From positions 73,856,300 to 73,920,299 of the forward strand of contig CM049314.1 in the NCBI GenBank assembly GCA_026874595.1: 64,000 nucleotides of DNA, written 5' to 3'. Shown here piece by piece: positions 10,387-20,495 of this stretch. The stretch is from Sipunculus nudus. Its lineage: Eukaryota > Annelida > Sipuncula > Golfingiida > Sipunculidae. Below the pieces are notes generated by a model that had not been told where the DNA came from, did not search any database, and was given only the letters and a program-made list of their open reading frames with translations. How positions within the stretch are numbered: position 1 is the stretch's first letter; the number at the start of each line of letters is the position of its first letter. The position numbers and the translations under genes were made by a program.

Positions 10387-12225
10387 GTGATTGGACTATA
10401 AATGTTTCTCCACTGTGATATAGAGTCGATAAACCTTATGAATATCATAGACATGTTGGGCTATTATAAAGGAATGTTATGTAATATGTGAGTAAATGAT
10501 AAATGAAATTACCTGACTGATGGATTAATAGAGTAAAATATAGTGGTTTATTTTTTATTTATTTAGGAGAGGTTTTAAAATTGTGATATATTTGAGCAAA
10601 TATGAATGCAATGACAGCAGTAATAAGCAGTAGTAGAATGATGATAAAGCTCTTTGTTGAAGGATCTAAAGTGTATGGTAGTCTGCAAGCTTTCAATTAA
10701 GCAGATGTTATGATTCACTATGCTGATGAAGTGATTTATGAATTTGTGACTGTATGACACAATATCTCTTTAGTCTTGACAAGGTACATTATTTTGATGC
10801 CCACTATTTCTACCTATGTACATGCCCATAATTTCTGGCATGTACATAGGTACCTATGGACAAATAGTTATACAAAATATTAAAGTATGAATATATCTGA
10901 TTCTTCTTGTTCTTGCTTACTGAGGCTGACTTTGATGGGGTTCGGAGAAGGGAAAAGTGAGGGCAGCACGAAGGTGGATGTAGAAATATTCTATTGTAAT
11001 GTTTTTCATTTGTATAAGAATATGAAAAGCTAAGAGGAAAGGAGCCCTCCTACTTGGTTATAGTAAAGTTCTAAATATATGATTGCAAACTAATACTCTG
11101 ACAAGAATGTCATGAAGAAAAACACTAAAAGTTTTGAGATACTGTGATGCATATGAAAATTTACAGATGGACAGGCAAGTGGACAGAATAGACAAATAAC
11201 TTAATTTCACTTTCAAGGGGAATAATGCGTTTAAGTTTTTACATAAGCCTATTTTTTTAGCATATCCACTTTTTCCATTAAGAAGTTTTTATCTGAATCA
11301 TTTTTTTTAATTACAGGTTTTATAAATTTTTAATAAAAAAAAACTGAAATATAAGTTAAAATATTAGAATTATTGCATAAGTTGCAATCATTATATATCC
11401 AGAGTGTAGCTCATATTGGGTCATATATGCATACACATATATTTCATCATTTTTAAATCTTAAATGTTTAAACTGAATTTAAAAGAAAATAATGCCACAA
11501 CATGGCATCTACAAGAATATTCCTTGAATCGCTATTTAAAAGTTTTGCACATGTATTGGAGTTTTCAGTACATGGTTAATTTTATTCACCAAAATAAAAT
11601 AAAAGATTCAGTAAATTTGATAAAATAAAACATCTTTTAAAAAAAAGTATACACACTGTTGGTTGGATTAGGGACAAACAATATCACTGTGCTAATTACT
11701 ATCCCAGTTTTAATTTATTACTGGAATTAATAGTCAATTTCACACTGGTAATGTTTTTACTCTTCTGAACTAAGGATTTACTAATCTGATGAACATCCAC
11801 ACTTTCATAGCAATACACCACTTTGTGGACACAATTAAATGTACACTTTAATCATTGTAACCCTGGTGGTACAATACAAAATCTAAAATGTAGCTTAGCT
11901 AATAGCCTAGAATAAAAATGAATCAAATACAGAAAATGATAACATTCGTCTAGTTTATGCAGGGGGGAGTGCAGGGCAGAGGGGAAGCCTGCTGGTAGTG
12001 GCCAAGCTGAGCCAAGGCTTGTCTCGGCCCAAGACGTGTGATTCCGATCCGCTCTGCTCCTCTCCGTATCACAGTTGTGGATCCGCAACAAAGCCAAGGC
12101 AAGCTGCCTAGGGCGGGTTACATAATGCAAGTGAAGGCTGTACTACTAGGTGGGCTAGATGTAAACAACACGACATGGTGTATGAAAACGTGAATTAAAG
12201 CTATTCTTTCCAATCAATTTCTTTG
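10387..12225. other. Intronic A+T-rich stretch
   Basis: It is mostly A+T-rich with no recognised feature. A short direct/inverted pair (TACCTATGTACATGCC and GGCATGTACATAGGTA) sits at 10812-10852. A G+C-richer patch at about 11950-12120 has no identified function. Confidence 0.35.
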
Positions 12226-12932
12226 AAATTTCAGATTTTAAAACATTTAATCCTTGTGTATATACGCTGAGAAAATTAAATCAACAGTGCTTACAGGGAA
12301 AAAACATGCCACTGCCAAAGTTGGACAAAATTTAAGGTATTGATTTTTTAATTATGCTAATAACTTGAAAAATTTGCATATTCAGATCTAATTTTGAGTA
12401 AACAATTGAATCTTTATTAAATAAAGTTATATTCCTATAAAAAGTCTCTAGGTTCAGCAATTCTCATGTTAGGTGAGTAAATATATTTCTTGATTTTTTA
12501 AAAATTGCATTATATTTTGGCCTATAATTTCAAAATATTACCCAATACTGAACTAATTTTTGGTATGTTCATAGAAAATGTATGAAAGAATATGAATACT
12601 AAATATGATCAAAAACAGATCAGTGGTTTTGATATTAGGCAGCCTTGAAGTGTAACAATGGCTTTTTTATGTAAAACGGAGGTTTTTCCTTAATATCTTC
12701 CTAATGACCCAATTTTCGGTATGGTAGGAGATTTTGGGGACATCTAACATTATGCCAACAGCCTGGGGAGCATAGAGATGTGCAATGAATGACCTACAGT
12801 CATCAAAGTGGACTGCTTGACAATGTAAGGGAATACAACAAAAGCCTCCAAAAAATTCAATAACTGGCCTAATTTTGCAGCTTTTATTTTCAAATTTCAG
12901 ATTTTAACAGATTAAATCCTTATATGTACATG
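12226..12932 (-). mobile_element. Family A2 element, minus orientation, left flank of the 5.6 kb insertion
   Basis: The reverse complement aligns with the A2 body at about 3140-4340 (for example the words for AATTTAAGGTA, the GATCTAATTTT stretch and the GTGGTTTTGATATTAGGCAG stretch). It is interrupted at ATG (12930-12932) by the 12933-18573 element and resumes at 18574. Confidence 0.65.
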
Positions 12933-12949
12933 GCCCTTACCGAAAATTT

Positions 12950-13320
12950 TTATAAGTGCCATATATGTGAACGTTATATGGCACATATAAGGCACATATA
13001 TGTGCCATATATGTCCCTTATATCCAACCTTATAACTCCCATATATGTCACATATATGTCAGGTATATGGATTTTATATGCAAATTAGGTAGGAGCCTTA
13101 TATGTCACATATATGGGCCTTATATGTCGCTTATAAGGCTTCCACATATAGGTCCCCTATAACTCCCATATATGTCCCATATATGTGCCTTATAACTCCC
13201 ATATATGTCCCATATATGTGCCTTATAACTCCCATATATGTCCCATATATGTGACATATAAGGGACTTATAAGTGCCATATATGTCCCTTATAAGCGACA
13301 TATAACTCACATATAAGTCC
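12950..13320. repeat. Left subterminal array of palindromic CATATATGT/CTTATA units
   Basis: This is an irregular array of words such as CCATATATGTCCC, GTGCCTTATAACTCC and CACATATATG, many of them self-complementary. One 33-bp unit recurs three times between about 13160 and 13250. Confidence 0.85.
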
Positions 13321-13459
13321 AGCCCTTAGCAAAAAACGAGCTTGCCGCGCATAGTTGCTGCAAACTTGCTGCAGCTTTGCAGCAACCTTGCAGCAAGGTC
13401 ACAAATTGCCATGCAAATTAGTTTGCGGCAACCTTGCTGCAGGCTTGCTGCAACCAGTG

Positions 13460-14095
13460 TTCCCGCAGCCCTTTTCCTGCAGCCTTCCCGCAGCCTTTCT
13501 TGCACACTTCCCGCAGCCTTTCTCGCACACTTCCCGCAGCCTTTCTCGCACACTTCCCGCAGCCCTTTTCCCGCAGCCCTTTTCCCGCAGCCCTTTTCCT
13601 GCAGCCTTCTCGCACACTTTCCCGCAGCCTTCTCGCACACTTCCCGCAGCCTCACACACTTCCTGCAGCTTCTCGCACACTTTCCCGCAGCCTTCTTGCA
13701 CACTTTCCCGCAGCCTTCCCGCACACTTCCTGCAGCCTTGCACACTTCCTGCAGCTTCTCGCACACTTTCCCGCAGCCTTCTCGCACACTTTCCCGCAGC
13801 CTTCTCGCACACTTTCCTGCAGCCTTCTCGCACACTTTCCCCCAGCCTTCTCGCACACTTCCTGAAGCCTTGCACACTTCCTGCAGCTTCTCGCACACTT
13901 TACCGCAGCCTTCTTGCACACTTTCCCGCAGCCTTCTCGCACACTTCCTGCAGCCTTGCACACTTTCTCGCAGCCTTCTCGCACACTTTCCTGCAGCCTT
14001 CTCGAACACTTCCTGCAGCCTTACACACTTCCTGCAGCTTCTCGCACACTTTCCTGCAGCCTTCTCGCACACTTTCCCACAGCAGGGGCCAATTA
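13460..14095. repeat. 23-bp G+C-rich minisatellite
   Basis: The unit CGCACACTTTCCCGCAGCC plus TTCT (22-23 bp) is repeated roughly 27 times with small variants. Because the unit length is not a multiple of three and contains no stop, several frames on both strands stay open for 65-250 codons. These are not genes. Confidence 0.9.
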
Positions 14096-15192
14096 TTTAG
14101 CAGCTAGCCATGATATGTATAAACAATATCACGTGGGCTCAGTTATTGTTTACAAGCAGACATGCCATGTCATTAGTCGGTGACTGTCTCTGCTCCAAAT
14201 ATAAATGCAGGTACTCAACAGAACAAGCTCTCATGAAACTCCATTTAATTTGCACATTCAATTAAACCTTAATCCATAATGGCTTTTAAATATAAACCAA
14301 ACTTAATCAAGCTTTGTTAGAAATTACACCTTGATGAATATGAATCAGAGTACACACTACACAGTCACACGAATCCTGCATGAAGTTGTGTAGCTACATA
14401 GCTGAATAAAAGTTCTGGGTGAGTTTATTGTCAGGCCAAGGACTAGAAACATGAACCACAAAGTGACATTGGGTTACTTCAATATTGTTAGGAATTTCCC
14501 ATTTACTTAGGGTGACATCTATAGACATACGTCAAACAGAATTTAGCAAATCAACTTTAAATGAAGCTTAGCCTAAGTATTTTAAAATTTGTGTGAAGAT
14601 GAAAACAAAACCTTATTTAAAGTTACTGTTTAATATCAAATCAATAAAACTCAAACTGCATTGGAGTTCAATAAATGCATGATATACACGTTAACCACAG
14701 AATTTTATTCATGCTGCCTTTGATATTTTTGCCTTCCAGCTTGATTACATCTTTCAATCCCACCATTAATTTTAGTTTTTACTTTTACACAAAATTAAAT
14801 TTAATACTACACTTTCTATGTATAAAATTACTTGAGGAAAATTCAATCTTATCAGTGCTGGGCAGCCCTTTATCAATGCTTGCTGCGGCAGCCCTTAGGG
14901 TACAAATATGTAGTTCAAACTTACTGGTGGTAGTAACATAACACCCTCTCTTTGTTCCTCCCATCAACTGATTGTATGTTCTAATTAATCCAATAAGTCC
15001 TCTGAACATGCTGGATCTGTTGAATGTTACTCTTACTTGAGCTATTTGGCACAGATCTTCATATTTTTAGAAGAGCTAACAAAGCACTGTCTTTTCCTAA
15101 TTTTGCAAAAATGGCTGCTTTTCCCTCCAAAATCAGTTTAGCCAATCACAGCAGGGTAAGACAGGAAAAGTAGGGCAAATAAAACTGTAAAA
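14096..15192. other. Interior of the inner element
   Basis: The stretch is A+T-rich with no recognised coding frame. GGGCAGCCCTTTATC and GCGGCAGCCCTTAGGGTAC near 14860-14902 resemble the element ends and may be internal end-like copies. Confidence 0.35.
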
Positions 15193-15442
15193 GACTGCGG
15201 CTAGCCTCAACCCTCCCGCAGCCTTCCTGCGCACAGCATCCAGTTAACTCTATGAGACTGCGGCTAGCCGCAATCCTCCCGCAGCCTTCCTGCGCACAGC
15301 ATCCAGTTAACTCTGTGAGACTGCGGCTAGCCGCAACCCTCCCGCAGCCTTCCTGCACACAGTATTAAAATACTCTATAGGACTGCGGCTAGCCGCGACC
15401 CTCCCGCAACCTTCCAGCACACAATTCAGATTTGCTGCACAC
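15193..15442. repeat. 62-63 bp tandem repeat, four units, around CGGCTAGCCG
   Basis: Units start at 15193, 15256, 15319 and 15381. Each has GACTGCGGCTAGCCGCAACC, then CTCCCGCAGCCTTCC and TGCGCACAG. The CCCGCAGCCTTC word is shared with the 23-bp array at 13460-14095, in the same orientation. Confidence 0.85.
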
Positions 15443-15960
15443 TTTCCTGCAGCCTTTGCCAGACAGCGGGAAGCATGCAGCTAGCTGCAGCCTTCCTGCA
15501 CACTCTTCTTGCAGCCTATTTTGGTTTCTGCTGCTTTGCAGCACGGTTGCAGCAAAGCAGCAGCAAACTTTTCATTTTGCTAAGGGAGTGTATGCACCTT
15601 CAGTGCTGTTTGTCAATAGCTCAATTACCGTACTTTCTGTTGTATGTTCTGTTTTGAAAGGTGTTTACCTTTTTCTTTATTTCACAAGGAATTACAGTTG
15701 ATGTTAGAAATTAAGGTTTGTGTGTGTGTGTGTTTGTGTGGTGAGCTTCCTGCTCTGTGCAATTCCTTGGAATCAAAGCTGGCCTGCAGTCACACTGGGG
15801 GTCATCAACTTCAGACAGTCATATGGACTCAAACACATGAAACATAAAAGTATGAAAACACAGTATCCAAAATAAATGTTTATTTACACATTTGTAAACT
15901 GAAAATAATATTTTCATAAGATTTTAAAACTCCCTGGTTCAGTCAGATTTGAGAGTGTTG

Positions 15961-16040
15961 TCATTTTAGGGAATGAAGGCTGGAAGGAAATATACACCCT
16001 TGCCACACTCCAAATCCTTTTCCGTCTATTCCTGTTTGAC
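15961..16040 (-). CDS. Candidate terminal exon of a gene fragment carried by the 5.6 kb element
   Basis: On the minus strand a good acceptor TTGTTTTTACAG precedes 16040. Read in phase 1 from the candidate exon at 17347, the frame gives G-QTGIDGKGFGVWQGCIFPSS and five more residues, then a stop at 15961-15963. An AATAAA signal lies about 77 bp after the stop (15879-15884 on the minus strand). I do not recognise the protein. The phase match and poly(A) signal are what support it; chance is a real alternative. Confidence 0.35.
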
Positions 16041-17346
16041 CTGTAAAAACAAATGTTACCAGTCTTAGCATACACATATAGTCATAATTGCTCACATTAA
16101 TTATTTAATTAAATAAGCTTAAAGATAATCTTTTCACATTGATGCTTAGTATTGCTTTTCTTAACATTAACATTAGTTTACCTTATCTGGAGGCAACACA
16201 CAAGTCAAAAAAGAAAAAAAAATTATTTCACTGAAAGTACATTGTTCTCTATCTAGTGGTTTTCAATGTTCTGAAAATATGCCTGTTTAACATTTAGGAT
16301 TATAAGTAAATAGAGTTGGACTTCTCAATTACTAACACAGGAAGAGTTTTCCAGTTTATATACAGAATATATACAAATAATACAGATTATCAAATATACT
16401 GGTCACAGGACAGACACTGTGGCCTTAAGATGCTTGTAGGTTCAGAAAGTAGGTTACTCATGATCAGTTGCTACAATTTTAACATGTAAGCAGTTATAAT
16501 ATATAAATGTTAACACCAAATTTTTACTTCAAATATTGTATGCTCCAGCTATTTGATAAAAAAAACTTACATATCATAACATTGCCCATTTGCTAAAAGA
16601 TTTAAATGTTACTTTATATAATAAACTGAATATGCTTACCAGACAATTTTTGCAAGGGCTGGAGATATCTAGGCTATTCTTATACTTTCACCACCATTTC
16701 TTCATTCTGGTTCTAAGAAAAGTAAAGAAACCAAATCATAGAAACAAATGTTGTTGAAATAAATAATTAAGAACTTGGAGTCTTGCATATTTTTGACATT
16801 TAAGTAGACAAATGGACTAAAAAAGGGCCTCACATCAAATCATAGAACTAAAACAGTACATCAATGATATATTGGATTTCAGTAATGTTAAAAATGACAT
16901 CTTGACCTTTAATGGTGAAATGGCACTAAGAAATCATTCAAGTTTGACCAAAAAAATCCACTTTTGATTGACCTGTAAATTGAACCAGATTTGATTTCTT
17001 TTTGGGAATCAAAATAGTACCTAATGAAATCATCCTTAGTGAAACAAATTCCCAAATTATCATGCTTTTCCTTTTGTTAAATGTACACCCAACTACAAAT
17101 AGCATCACTAAAAAGGGCATGTTCTTAGCTTTATGTTGATGTATAGAACATGCACATTGTCACTAAATAGAGGCAACAGCTTTAGCTTTTCACAGGAGCT
17201 GGTATTTTGTAAATATGGACCACCTAAAGGAGAATGAAACACATAATTGTGTATTTTCAGGGCAAAACAAGATGAGTGAAAGTCATCTTAATACTATCAC
17301 TGATTTAAACTTGCAAAAAGAACTTAAATAAAGCAAGAGTACTCAC
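16041..17346. other. Interior of the 5.6 kb element between the candidate exons
   Basis: A+T-rich. A segment flanked by an acceptor and a donor on the minus strand at about 16640-16712 (CTTTTCTTAG before it, GTCTG/GTAAGC after it) has stops in every frame, so if it is an exon it is non-coding. Confidence 0.3.
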
Positions 17347-17434
17347 CAATGAGACACTTTTCAGCTATAAATTCCCTTTCTGGTTGACAAACCCAGCTTG
17401 TTCCAAATATGATCCCAACGGTTACCGGATGTTG
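17347..17434 (-). CDS. Candidate upstream exon of the same minus-strand gene fragment
   Basis: The donor ATTG/GTGAGT (exon end 17347 on the minus strand) matches the metazoan consensus well. The frame compatible with the exon at 15961-16040 reads QHPVTVGIIFGTSWVCQPER then EFIAEKCLI. It is blocked by a TGA at 17435-17437, so the 5' side is either broken or the exon starts inside; no convincing acceptor was found. It is most likely a decayed or partially captured gene. No family is recognised. Confidence 0.3.
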
Positions 17435-18239
17435 TCATTCACACAGGAATGCAATCTCTTTGTCCCGGGGAACACAGCAAGTAAGCTGAGACAGCTAGCT
17501 AGACCTTGGCCTTATCAGTAACAGTCATGGGGGGGAGGGGGAGGGTGTTATATATATCTGTGAATACAGTATTACTACTCATTACTGAGCCTGAAGAATT
17601 TTGGTTATTGTCACTATAAGGATGCAGACATTTGTTTTAGTAAAATAACAATGCTTTGATAAATATTGTTGATTTTGTATGGCAATATTTTACAGCTGGA
17701 AGGCAGGTGTGTTTTAGCTGTTAGAACTATATAATTATAAATCCAATGAAATATTAGAATAATGTTTAGGGTTTACCATAATAAGTCAGTAGCATACCAC
17801 ATCAATACCCAATGTTCTGTATTTATGAACTAGTTATTAGTGGTAATGGGTTTCTGTAGTACTTGTATATAAACTACTATCCAAATGAAATAATGTTTCT
17901 TATAAAATATCAATGCCACAAAATATAAACAATATGTATTTTTATATTGTGTTTTGATTAAATGATCTTTTTCTGCATGAATACTAGTGTTAAATGTTTA
18001 TATCACTTAAGGAATAAATCAGAAAAAAAGTAGCAGAATATAATTCCTAATTATTAGTATCATTTTTTAATATACCTAAAATTCTGAGAAAGCTGGTTAT
18101 TTTGACCCCCATATAACCATACTTCTTTATTATTTATTCAGTTTAATTCATTTTGTTTGAAAAACATAAAGAGTTGATACTTAGAAGTTTCTGCAGCATT
18201 TTTGTTCCCTTCGAAAATTTCTAAGTCCTATCTTGTAGC
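17435..18239. other. Interior of the 5.6 kb element, A+T-rich
   Basis: It holds a G-rich tract near 17528-17546 and otherwise nothing I can interpret. Confidence 0.3.
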
Positions 18240-18560
18240 ACAATAAGCCTCAAAGTATATAAACATATAACTGACATATAACTGACATATACAGAGCTCC
18301 TTCATGTGCATGCTACCTAACATCTCCCATACAAGTCACATATAACTGAAATATAGAGAATAGCTTTAAGTGTGACTCCCTTATAGCTGACATATAACAA
18401 ACATACAACTCCCTTATAACTGACATATAACAATGCCTGACTAAACATATAGCTGCAATATAAATATAACTCACATACACAGCACTTATATGGGAAATAT
18501 AAGGGACATATAAGGCCCTTATATGGGATATATAAGGCACATATATGTGAGTACTTTTCA
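18240..18560. repeat. Right subterminal array of ACATATAACTG/CTTATATGGG units
   Basis: Repeated words ACATATAACTGAC, CCCTTATAACTGAC, AAGGGACATATAAGG and GGCACATATATGTGAG mirror the left array (12950-13320). They give open frames rich in Tyr, Ile and Ser on the minus strand that are not genes. Confidence 0.8.
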
Positions 18561-18576
18561 TTTTCGTAAGGGCATG

Positions 18577-18811
18577 CTGTGAAAATTAAATCCACAGTAC
18601 TTACAGGAAAAAAACGTGCTGGGGCAAAAGTTAGGTAAAATTTAAGGTACCAATTTTATATTTTTGCCAATATTTAAAAAAATTTAACAGATTTTGATCT
18701 AATTTTTGGTATACAATTAAATTTTGATTAATTTAAGTTGTATTACTGGAAAAAAGTCCTTAGCTTTAATATGTTTTGTGTTAAGTGATCAAATATCTTT
18801 CCTGACTTTTT
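18577..18811 (-). mobile_element. Family A2 element, minus orientation, right flank of the 5.6 kb insertion
   Basis: The reverse complement matches 3408-3665. It continues the host repeat of 12226-12932 after the insertion and is itself cut at 18812 by a family B head. Confidence 0.7.
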
Positions 18812-19315
18812 AGCGAACCTGTGAGCTTATGCGATGGTGCAGCTTTGTCCATCATGCGTCGTCTGTTGTGTGGCGTCTGTACGTTAACCATAGCTATCTA
18901 AAAAATGGCAGGAGCTAGCATCACCAAATTTTTTGCAAATAATCAGTCATCCAAAAAACTATATCAAATTTTGCTTATTTTTTTTCCTAACAGCTTTTTC
19001 TTAGATTTTATAGGGAAGAAGCTAAAAAAAGCTTTAAAAATCTTCTTCTCCAAAACTGTCCAGCCAGATTGTCCAATATTTCACAGAAATGATCCCTAGA
19101 ACAATTTTTTCTCAAGTTTGTTTGAATGGTTCCAGTTCGGAGATTTTTGGCTGAGATACAGGAGGTTGAACTTTGTTAACTGTGCAAAAAAGGGTATTAA
19201 AATTTAAGTCTCAGAAACAGCTGTAGCTATCATCACCAAATTTTATGCCAATGTTGGTCACATAGGTCATATATGAAATTGAGGTATTGGTGGCGCCACC
19301 TGCATCGGCCTTTTT

Positions 19316-20368
19316 AGCCCTCAGCCCTTAGGCTGATGGGCTATTGTCGTCACCCAAGCTGTCCGTCCGTCCGTCCATCCGTCAGTCCGTCCGTCCGTCC
19401 GGCGTCCGTTAACTTTTACCTTGTGAGCAGGATATCTTGAAAAGGATTCACCGTCAGAATTTTATTTCCTCGGTAAAGATGTATATTGACAAAATCTGGG
19501 TCAAGTTTGAAGATGGGTGATCTTGACCTATTTTTCTACATTTTAGAGCTGATTATAGAAAAACACTTAGATGCTTATTACTCAGGAACCATTTGGTGGA
19601 TTTTCACAAAACTTTCTATGGTTATTGGGACTGATAGTCTGTACCTGCTATACAAGTTTGGTGGTGCACCTACAATTTCTGATTTTTAATGAATTTTTAT
19701 CGGATTTTTCAACTTTGGGCTTGTGAGCGAGATATCTCGAAAAGGGTTCACCGTAAGAATTTTATTTTTTTGATGAAGATGTATATTGACAAAATCTCGG
19801 TAAAGTTCGAAGATGGGTGACCTTGACCTATTTTTCTACGTTTTACAGCTGATTATAGAAAAAACATTTAGAAGCTTATTTCTCAGGAACCATTGGATGG
19901 ATTTTCACAATACTTACTATGATCATAGGGACTGATGGTCTGTAACTGCTGCACAAGTTTGGGGGCGCCACCTGCAATTTCTGATTTTTTATTGAATTTT
20001 TCTTGGATTTTTCAACTTTGGCCTTGTGAGCGGGATATCTCTAAAAGGATTCACAATAGGAATTTTATTTCTTTGGTGAAGATGTATATCGACAAAAATC
20101 TCGTTCATGTTCGAAGATGGGTGACCTTGACCTACTTTTCAAGGTCACAGAGCTTATAATAGAATAAAACTTAGAAGCTTATTTTTCAGGAAGCATTTGG
20201 TGGATTGTTATGAATCATGGTACATACCTCTCCATTTTAAATTTATAACTGAGACATGTACAGATATACATCCATGTGAGAACAGATATTTAGTACTTGT
20301 TACTGTTACCACCTCTAAACACTGTTCTTTTGGCTGAGGGCTTTTGTCAGCTTCTGCTGATATTCTAG
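19316..20368 (+). mobile_element. Family D Helitron-like element, nested in B
   Basis: The head AGCCCTCAGCC..CTTA..GGCTGATGGGCT forms a hairpin and is followed by (TCCG)n. The 3' end has GGCTGAGGGCT (complement of the head), a hairpin TCAGC-TTCT-GCTGA, then TATTCTAG (CTAG at 20365-20368) before T. Three body units repeat at about 300 bp (19424, 19724, 20027). Uninterrupted B copies (25262, 42762, 61931) show the empty site in a T run after GGCC. Confidence 0.8.
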
Positions 20369-20495
20369 TTTGTACAGGGTCATCAGTGCCTGTATCACAC
20401 TGAGGGCTACAAAAAACTTTTTCTCTGAAACCATATGGCCAAAATGTTTAATATCGCACAGAAATGATCCTAGAGTAGTGCTAATATTATTTTTT

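Larger units (their letters stand above)
13322..15586. mobile_element. Inner element with CCCTTAGCAAAA ends and G+C-rich arrays
   Basis: The left GCCCTTAGCAAAAAACGA is matched in reverse by TTTCATTTTGCTAAGGG ending at 15586. GCTGC-rich DNA lies just inside both ends. I cannot see a target duplication, because its flank is itself repetitive. The end sequence resembles that of the enclosing element (CCCTTA..AAAA), suggesting related families. Confidence 0.5.
12933..18573. mobile_element. 5.6 kb terminal-inverted-repeat element with subterminal minisatellites
   Basis: The left end GCCCTTACCGAAAAT (12933) is matched in reverse by ATTTTCGTAAGGGC ending at 18573. Both ends are flanked by ATG (12930-12932, 18574-18576). 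The same host A2 repeat continues on both sides in the same orientation, and an uninterrupted A2 copy near 4310-4345 shows the empty site. Just inside each end is an array of TATATGTCCCATATATGTGCC-type units. No transposase open frame is visible, so it is probably non-autonomous. It holds a second array-rich element and a candidate spliced gene fragment. The superfamily is not recognised. Confidence 0.7.

Noticed and set aside
11930-12150. G+C-richer patch as a possible promoter island or gene
   Set aside because: No start, splice or promoter signal that I can defend; the 92-codon minus frame shows no domain.
13326-14107. Long overlapping open frames (up to about 250 codons) on both strands
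   Set aside because: They come from a stop-free 23-bp repeat read in several frames at once, rich in Cys/Lys/Arg or Ser/His/Pro, with no domain or splice context.
16640-16712. Segment with good minus-strand acceptor and donor as a coding exon
   Set aside because: All three frames contain stops, and the neighbouring candidate exons already join in phase without it.
18313-18595. Tyr/Ile/Ser-rich minus-strand frames
   Set aside because: Produced by the ACATATAACTG array of the 5.6 kb element.
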